Below, in pieces: positions 58,984-64,000 of a stretch of 64,000 bases of DNA; position 1 is the first letter of the stretch; each line of letters starts with the position of its first letter. Made by a program: the position numbers and the translations under genes. Below the pieces are notes generated by a model, which saw only the letters and a program-made list of their open reading frames with translations, was not told where the DNA came from and made no database searches. The DNA is from Clostridia bacterium (GTDB taxonomy: Bacteria > Bacillota > Clostridia > UBA1212 > UBA1255). Location: the NCBI GenBank assembly GCA_016287565.1, contig JAEFAM010000005.1:1-64000 (forward strand), in the 5' to 3' direction.

Positions 58984-60536
58984 ACGACGACAAGCTTAGA
59001 TATTACTCAAAACTGATATCCGAGGATCTGGTTTCAAAAGTGGACCCGGAAAACCCGGAAAAAAGTTCTGAAAAAAAAGGTGCCTCAGGCCGGGTTTCAG
59101 GCGGAGTGCTTTCGGCCGTGATCACCGTGGCGCTGTTTGCGGCGGGAATAGTCATTTCCGTTACGCTGGCTGCCCGGTCCGGGAGCAGGAACAGGCGGGG
59201 CGGAGATCAGGAAGGACCCGTTGCCGGAGCCACCGGCGACGTCTCCCCTGCCACAGCCACTCACGACCCGGAGGAAGAGGATATGGCAGAGTTCGAGAAC
59301 GCAAAAAAGATAACGTTGACGCTGCCCGCCGGTATCCTTCCGGAAGGCCTGGAAGGAGGAGCGTACGCGGCAGATATGCGCCAGGTCTATACCGATCTTT
59401 TCCTGTCATACGGCCTTCCCTCCTTTGACGAAGTGGAGATCAGCGAGACAGGCCGTTTCAGGCTCTTCGTCGACACCTCCGTCCAGTCTATTTTTCAACC
59501 TGCGTACCGGAACTCCATAGCGTTTATGCCCGCAAGGATATGCGTCACAGGAAGGATCGAAGCCTCTCCGGGCAGCGAAGGCGAAGAACCGGAAGGCGCC
59601 GCTTTCACAGGACTTCACGCGGGACGGTCATTTTCTCTGGTGGTCGAAAATCTCGTTTACAGATACGAAGACCAGCTGCCGGAGCATCAGATCCTCGACG
59701 CCATCAACTACGAATTAAAACATATGGAAGGCGCGATCGTCGGCTCGAAAGGGCAGTCGATCGAATGGACGACTCCGGGAAGGAACCGCCAGATCAGCGA
59801 GGAAACGCTGGAAAAGTACGTCAACGCATTGATAAGCAACGGCGGTCGTTACTCCCTTTCCGCATCCACGTTCAAACGGCTGGACGTCCGGATGATATCC
59901 GGCAACGCATTTCTGGTGGAACGTTTAAATATGGCTGAAGGCGGAGATCTGTCTGTAGACAGAGGAGACCGGGTATTCGTATACGGTGAAGGGGCCAGAC
60001 CCGCCTCCATTTCCTACGAGACCGCCATTTACGGGGCCACCAGAACGTATACCTTCGATGAAAACGGCCTCCTCACGGGAGCGGTATATCTGATGTGGGA
60101 CGCCCAGTCCGCGTCGTATAACGTAAATTATACCATAGAGACGTTCTCCGGCCCCGGCGGCGAAGAGAACGTGAAGGTCACCCGGGAGGGACCGGATGAT
60201 CGACGGATCGTCATTCTCAACGGCTCCGGAAAAGAGATCTACAACGAAACGCAGAAGGACAACACTAAATTTTTCAAGTACACCGCGTACGTGCCCTATC
60301 AGCTTCCGGGCAACGAGAATATCACCTGCATGATCTCAAGCCTCACCATACGCTCCGGCCCGAGGCGGGCATATGCTTACGAAGACCGTTATCTTGCCAA
60401 CGACTACGGGGCGCTCTTAAATACGCTGTTGACGGAGGCGGAAGTAGATACGACAGGCTGGGACGGCGCGGCCTTCGAAAGGTATTGCCCCGGAATGACG
60501 TTCGACCCGGACAAGGGCTGGCGCCTCGAGGGCTGA
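58980..60536 (+). CDS. Membrane-anchored probable anti-sigma / sensor protein
   Basis: 518 residues: a short cytoplasmic N-terminus (1-40), one transmembrane helix at about 41-65, an acidic linker and a large extracytoplasmic domain rich in beta-strands. Translational coupling to the ECF sigma gene supports an anti-sigma role, with the first 40 residues as the only candidate sigma-binding part. No ZAS zinc motif (HxxxCxxC) is present. The outer domain was not recognised. It could instead be a target of the sigma factor. Confidence 0.8.
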   Translation: MNDDKLRYYSKLISEDLVSKVDPENPEKSSEKKGASGRVSGGVLSAVITVALFAAGIVISVTLAARSGSRNRRGGDQEGPVAGATGDVSPATATHDPEEEDMAEFENAKKITLTLPAGILPEGLEGGAYAADMRQVYTDLFLSYGLPSFDEVEISETGRFRLFVDTSVQSIFQPAYRNSIAFMPARICVTGRIEASPGSEGEEPEGAAFTGLHAGRSFSLVVENLVYRYEDQLPEHQILDAINYELKHMEGAIVGSKGQSIEWTTPGRNRQISEETLEKYVNALISNGGRYSLSASTFKRLDVRMISGNAFLVERLNMAEGGDLSVDRGDRVFVYGEGARPASISYETAIYGATRTYTFDENGLLTGAVYLMWDAQSASYNVNYTIETFSGPGGEENVKVTREGPDDRRIVILNGSGKEIYNETQKDNTKFFKYTAYVPYQLPGNENITCMISSLTIRSGPRRAYAYEDRYLANDYGALLNTLLTEAEVDTTGWDGAAFERYCPGMTFDPDKGWRLEG

Positions 60537-60626
60537 ACCCGCCTGCGCTCGACCTCACGCCCCGAGGAGCAATAGCCCGGGCGCGTTATCGCTCCCCTCC
60601 CTTCCCCCCTATGGCAGAAAAAGCAG

Positions 60627-60655
60627 TTGACAATTTCGCGAAAAAAGGGTAGCAT
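60627..60655 (+). promoter_or_regulatory. Promoter of the flavodoxin-SPOUT operon
   Basis: TTGACA (60627-60632), 17 bp, TAGCAT (60650-60655); start codon about 50 bases downstream. Confidence 0.78.
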
Positions 60656-60710
60656 AGGAACGGTATTTTTTGGCCGTGACGTTGCCAAAGGGCGGAAGGA
60701 GTTATCCCTG

Positions 60711-61265
60711 ATGAAGAAACTGGTATTATATACGAGCGTTGACGGAAATACGGACGCGGTGGCTCATGCGATCGCCGAAAGGATCGGAGCCGATACTGCG
60801 CGTCTGGTGCGCGTTAAGCGCGTTAAGGGCTTCGGCTTTTTCAACAATCTGAAGCTCCGTATGGAAGTGCTTCACCATAAGAAGCCCGACATATTCCCCT
60901 TCAAATGGGACCCCCGCGACTACGACCTGATCTTTATAGGCACGCCTGTGTGGTACGATTCGTACAACCCCGTGTACAACACCCTGTTCAACGTCATCAA
61001 GATCTACGACAGAAAAGTAGCTCTGTTCTCCACCGGCGAGAAAGAGGACACGAAAGCCCTCACCAAGCTGGCCAACGACTGGCTGAAGGAGTCGGTGGTG
61101 CTGGACACGAAGCACTGCGTGGAGCCCATCTGGTGCGACGAGGAATCCGAGACCCAGGCCATCCTGAACGATATGGCTGACTGGGCGGAAAGGATCTCCG
61201 AGCGCGCCGAGAAGATGATCGAGCAGGAAGAGCTGGAGCGCAGAAAGACCATCTACAAGTACTAA
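60711..61265 (+). CDS. Flavodoxin-family protein
   Basis: 184 residues from the ATG at 60711, behind GGAAGGAG; upstream open frame contains the promoter and is not coding. FMN-binding P-loop region LVLYTSVDGNTDAVAHAIAE at the N-terminus (YTSVDGNTDAVA), then DLIFIGTPVWYDSYNPVYNT, the flavodoxin-like 90s loop, here with WYDSYNP. Electron-transfer or flavin-reductase role; the partner is unknown. It is followed after one base by a SPOUT methyltransferase gene, so it belongs to the same transcript, an unexplained pairing. Confidence 0.9.
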   Translation: MKKLVLYTSVDGNTDAVAHAIAERIGADTARLVRVKRVKGFGFFNNLKLRMEVLHHKKPDIFPFKWDPRDYDLIFIGTPVWYDSYNPVYNTLFNVIKIYDRKVALFSTGEKEDTKALTKLANDWLKESVVLDTKHCVEPIWCDEESETQAILNDMADWAERISERAEKMIEQEELERRKTIYKY

Positions 61266-61266
61266 T

Positions 61267-62040
61267 ATGGAATTCAATGATTTGCCCGGAAATTACAGGG
61301 AGATGCGGCTTCTTCCATACAAGAAGGATCTCGGATATTCCTACGTTTTCGGTCTGTTCCCGGTGATCGAGCTGGCGGATAATCTTCCGTCAGCCCTTTT
61401 TCGTATCGTGACCTCTTCCAGGCTGAGCGAGTCCAACCGGAAGCTGCTGGCCGAAAAAACGGAGTCCCTCGGATTGGCCGTCACTGAGGACGACAGGGCG
61501 ATAGAGCGCCTCTCTCCTAAAGAGAACTGTTTCGCCATAGGCGTTTTCAGAAAGTTCGAAGCGGCCGCGGATACGGAGCGGGATCACGTGGTGCTGGTGG
61601 ATCCGGCGGACAAGGGCAACCTGGGCAACATCATAAGGAGCGCCGTAGCTTTCGGCATCAAGGACGTCGTACTTGTGGGCAGGCCCGCGGATCTGTTCGA
61701 CCCTCACACGGTGCGCGCCTCCATGGGAGCCATCTTCCGCGTGCGCCCCTCCTTTTACGGTTCCTTCGACGAATACGCCGCTTCGTTCCCCCGCCGTCAA
61801 TACTACCCCTTTATGCTGAAAGGGAGGCCCATGGAAGACGCGGTCCCCCGCCGCGATTCGCCGGTATCCCTGATATTCGGCAACGAATCCTCCGGCCTCG
61901 ACGACAGCTTCCTGTCCGTGGGAGAACCCCTCCGGATAGGCCAGACGGACGAAGTGGATTCTCTAAATCTTACAGTGGCCGCCGGGATCGCCATGCACTG
62001 GCTGGCTTTTTCGGAGCCTTCCCGAGGTGAACGGAAATGA
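61267..62040 (+). CDS. TrmH-family (SPOUT) RNA methyltransferase
   Basis: 257 residues. Knot motifs: VLVDPADKGNLGNIIRSAVAFG near 116 (motif 1, NLGNIIRSA), LIFGNESSGLDDSF near 205 (motif 2) and the SLNLTVAAGIAMHW segment near 236 (motif 3). S-adenosylmethionine-dependent 2'-O-methylation of a ribose in rRNA or tRNA; the target base is not predictable. It starts one base after the flavodoxin stop and its stop overlaps the next methyltransferase start by 4 bp. Confidence 0.9.
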   Translation: MEFNDLPGNYREMRLLPYKKDLGYSYVFGLFPVIELADNLPSALFRIVTSSRLSESNRKLLAEKTESLGLAVTEDDRAIERLSPKENCFAIGVFRKFEAAADTERDHVVLVDPADKGNLGNIIRSAVAFGIKDVVLVGRPADLFDPHTVRASMGAIFRVRPSFYGSFDEYAASFPRRQYYPFMLKGRPMEDAVPRRDSPVSLIFGNESSGLDDSFLSVGEPLRIGQTDEVDSLNLTVAAGIAMHWLAFSEPSRGERK

Positions 62041-62888
62041 AAGAATTACCGGAAGCGCTGCAAAAAAAATCGAGGCTGGCCGGCGTCAACGACCAGAAAG
62101 TGAAAGACGCCCGTGATATGCTGCTGGGCCGGTACAAAGGCGACGACGGGCTTTTTATTTGCGAAGGCCTCTGGGCCGCGGAAAAGCTGCTCTCGAAGGG
62201 GCTGGAGATCGAAACGGTATATTACGATTCCGTTTATTTTTCTCCCGAGGGAAAATGCACGGAGGAAGAGCTGAGGCAGTTGACGGCGGTGGCCGGCGCG
62301 GCGGCGGAAGTATTGTCCGTTTCTCCGAAAGCATGCGCCAGGATCAGCGACAGGGACGGAGCGGACGTTTGCTTCATCGTGGCAAGATTGCCCGAATACG
62401 ACCCTGAAGCGCTGGAGCTCCGGGACGATATGCTCGTAATGATACTCGACGGGCAGGAGCAGCCGGGCAATATCGGGGCGATCCTGAGGTCTCTTGACGC
62501 GGCGGGAGGCGATTTCGCCATCGTCACACACAGGCGCGTGAAACTCACCCACCCCCGCCTGATCCGTTCCAGCCTGGGCAGCGCGTTTATGATGCCCTTC
62601 TTCGAGATGCCCTTCGAAAAACTTACGGCGTGGCTGCAGGACAAAGGCTTCCGCACCGTGCTCACCGACCTCACCGCCACTAAAAATTTCTGCGATATCT
62701 CCCCCAAAGGCCGCATCGCCGTGGTGGCGGGCAACGAGCATACCGGCATCTCTCCGGAATGGCGGGAAATAAAAGGATCCGAGCCGGTGATAATACCGAT
62801 GCTCGGATCTGTGGAATCTCTCAACGTAGGCTTCGCCTCCACGCTGGTGGCGTACAATATCGGGCTCAGGCAGAAGGGCCTGATGTGA
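62037..62888 (+). CDS. TrmH/SpoU-family RNA methyltransferase, second paralogue
   Basis: 283 residues, ATG overlapping the previous stop. An N-terminal SpoU substrate-binding-like domain (about 10-110, with DDGLFICEGLWAAEKLL) is followed by the knot: QEQPGNIGAILRSLDAAGG near 143, VVAGNEHTGISPEW near 232 and VESLNVGFASTLVAYN near 260. This resembles the TsnR/RlmB branch. The pair differ too much to be recent duplicates, suggesting separate targets. Confidence 0.92.
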   Translation: MKELPEALQKKSRLAGVNDQKVKDARDMLLGRYKGDDGLFICEGLWAAEKLLSKGLEIETVYYDSVYFSPEGKCTEEELRQLTAVAGAAAEVLSVSPKACARISDRDGADVCFIVARLPEYDPEALELRDDMLVMILDGQEQPGNIGAILRSLDAAGGDFAIVTHRRVKLTHPRLIRSSLGSAFMMPFFEMPFEKLTAWLQDKGFRTVLTDLTATKNFCDISPKGRIAVVAGNEHTGISPEWREIKGSEPVIIPMLGSVESLNVGFASTLVAYNIGLRQKGLM

Positions 62889-62945
62889 CCGGAAGCCGCT
62901 TGATACGGAAGACAGTGCACGTCCGCGCCGAACCGGAGTCCCTTA

Positions 62946-64000
62946 TCACCAGTAATCCTTCAGATGGCCGCTCCGTCTCCCCTGGCGGAGCTTTCTTTTT
63001 GCCTTGGCCTCTATCTGACGGATGCGTTCCCGGGTCACGTTGAAATAGCGTCCCACCTCTTCCAGCGTATGCTCCACGCCGTCCTCGAAGCCGAAGCGCA
63101 TCATTATGACCTTGCGTTCTTTTTCGCTCAAAGTGTCAAGAACTTTTACGATCTCTTCTCCCAGGATGGAATTGGCGGCGATATCGAAGGGCGAAGGCGC
63201 CTCGTCGGCGATCGTATCGCCTCTCACTCTGTCCTCGTCGTCGCCCAGAGGATCGTCGAAGGAGACCACGTCCTGGCTCGCGGCCATCATCCTGACAACT
63301 TTATCTTCGGGAATGTTCAACTCTTCCGCCAGTTCTTTATAGGAGGGTTCCCTGCCCAGCTTCTGGGTAAGTGATCTGGAGACGCGGTTCAGCCTGTTCA
63401 TTGACTCCACCATATGCACCGGGATCCTTATGATCCTGGTCTGGTCCGCTATCGCCCGGCCGATGGCCTGGCGTATCCACCAGGTGGCGTAGGTGCTGAA
63501 CCTGTAGCCTTTGCGGTAGTCGTATTTCTCCACGGCGCGCATCAGGCCGATATTGCCCTCCTGAATCAGATCGAGGAGCCCCAGGCCCTTGCCCATATAA
63601 TGTTTGGCCACGCTGACCACCAGGCGCAGGTTGCTCTCGGCCAGCACGTTCTTGGCCGCTTCGTCTCCGTTCTCGATCCGGATCGCCAGTTCCTGCTCCT
63701 CCTCTGCGGTGAGCAGAGGGATATTGCCGATCTCCCGCAGGTAAAGGCGCACGTGGTCTTCCAGGCCGAAGCCTTCTATCAGGTGCTCGAAATCGCCGTT
63801 TTCGTCGCTTTTAGGTATGGGATCCTCTTTTTCGGGGGCAACGGCTACGCGGATGCCGTTTCCGGCGATCACGTCGTACAGCCGGTCGGCAACGTCTCCG
63901 CTCAGCTGCACGTCCTCGGTCACCGCTGCGATCTCGTCCACCGTCACGTACCCGCGCATCCTGCCGCTGTGAAGCAGGCGCAGCACTTCCTCGCTGCCCT
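62946..64000 (-). CDS. rpoD: Primary RNA polymerase sigma factor (sigma-70/RpoD), N-terminus beyond window
   Basis: C-terminal 346+ residues of the housekeeping sigma factor; coding continues past the right edge (codons for GSEE precede the first in-window GTG with no stop), so the start is not here. Region 1.1-like segment [14 protein letters not shown], region 1.2 [20 protein letters not shown], region 2 with [20 protein letters not shown] and [19 protein letters not shown], region 3 and region 4.2 with [19 protein letters not shown]. Region 2.4 ([15 protein letters not shown] type, here [15 protein letters not shown]) is intact. It recognises the TTGACA/TATAAT promoters seen throughout the window. 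Confidence 0.97.
   Translation of the reverse strand, partial: GSEEVLRLLHSGRMRGYVTVDEIAAVTEDVQLSGDVADRLYDVIAGNGIRVAVAPEKEDPIPKSDENGDFEHLIEGFGLEDHVRLYLREIGNIPLLTAEEEQELAIRIENGDEAAKNVLAESNLRLVVSVAKHYMGKGLGLLDLIQEGNIGLMRAVEKYDYRKGYRFSTYATWWIRQAIGRAIADQTRIIRIPVHMVESMNRLNRVSRSLTQKLGREPSYKELAEELNIPEDKVVRMMAASQDVVSFDDPLGDDEDRVRGDTIADEAPSPFDIAANSILGEEIVKVLDTLSEKERKVIMMRFGFEDGVEHTLEEVGRYFNVTRERIRQIEAKAKRKLRQGRRSGHLKDYW

Noticed and set aside
60627-60710. Longer N-terminus for the flavodoxin starting at TTG 60627
   Set aside because: That TTG is the first base of the -35 box TTGACA; the ATG at 60711 has a strong ribosome binding site and gives the family N-terminus.

Overview
The window is a gene-dense, GC-rich bacterial chromosome segment with 51 protein genes and one tRNA. 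The gene set (WhiA, RNase J, TmcAL, two Clp ATPases, RadA, CarD, class II aldolase with a PPi-type phosphofructokinase, a tRNA without an encoded CCA, and consensus sigma-A promoters with AGGAGG-type ribosome binding sites) points to a Bacillota, most likely an uncultured gut-type member of class Clostridia. This assignment is inference from gene content. I see no prophage, insertion sequence or CRISPR array.

Layout. 30-7008 (minus): htpG, ilvE, a zinc-ribbon membrane protein, tsaE-tsaB-rimI and rplM-rpsI. 7274-9047 (plus): ROK sugar kinase and truA. 9065-11166 (minus): carD followed by two membrane proteins. 11320-12528 (plus): galK. 12563-33296 is a long minus-strand block for genome maintenance and proteolysis: trpS, uvrB, uvrA and a ClpE-like ATPase, then helD and whiA, then comEC, holA, rsmE, a ClpC-like ATPase, radA and a DJ-1/PfpI protein. 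33606-36383 (plus): a DUF4838 protein and an M42 peptidase. 36462-39226 (minus): radical SAM protein, low-Mr tyrosine phosphatase and MATE exporter. 39493-42062 (plus): DUF1287 lipoprotein and a D,D-carboxypeptidase-like protein with degenerate catalytic motifs. 42082-44427 (minus): PPi-type pfk and fba. 44645-48322 (minus): a 1011-residue lipoprotein and an XRE-cupin regulator. 48449-53051 (minus): rnj-tmcAL-prfC. Then come tRNA-Gln, a hairpin-repeat array and a strongly expressed surface protein. 55174-58260 (plus): glpK, a lipase-like hydrolase and an SGNH hydrolase. 58432-60536: ECF sigma factor with a membrane partner. 60711-62888: flavodoxin and two tandem SPOUT RNA methyltransferases. 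From 62946 to the right edge lies rpoD, missing its N-terminus.

How the genes work together. UvrA, UvrB and RadA act in DNA repair and recombination; HolA acts in replication; ComEC imports DNA. The Clp ATPases would feed a ClpP that is not in the window. The aldolase promoter carries a perfect 19-bp palindrome, so glycolysis is probably repressor-controlled. GlpK beside a monoacylglycerol-lipase-like enzyme suggests glycerol scavenging. Several genes encode the cell surface: two proteins with Pro/Thr-rich stalks, a large lipoprotein, and an ECF sigma factor with a transmembrane partner.

Most unusual signals: the UUCG-type hairpin array in the 3' region of the surface-protein gene, next to tRNA-Gln; the D,D-carboxypeptidase homologue that appears to lack all three catalytic motifs; a five-copy 14-bp tandem repeat that supplies the stop codons of two convergent genes; a perfect 18-bp palindrome upstream of comEC; and structured leaders upstream of carD, ilvE and htpG.
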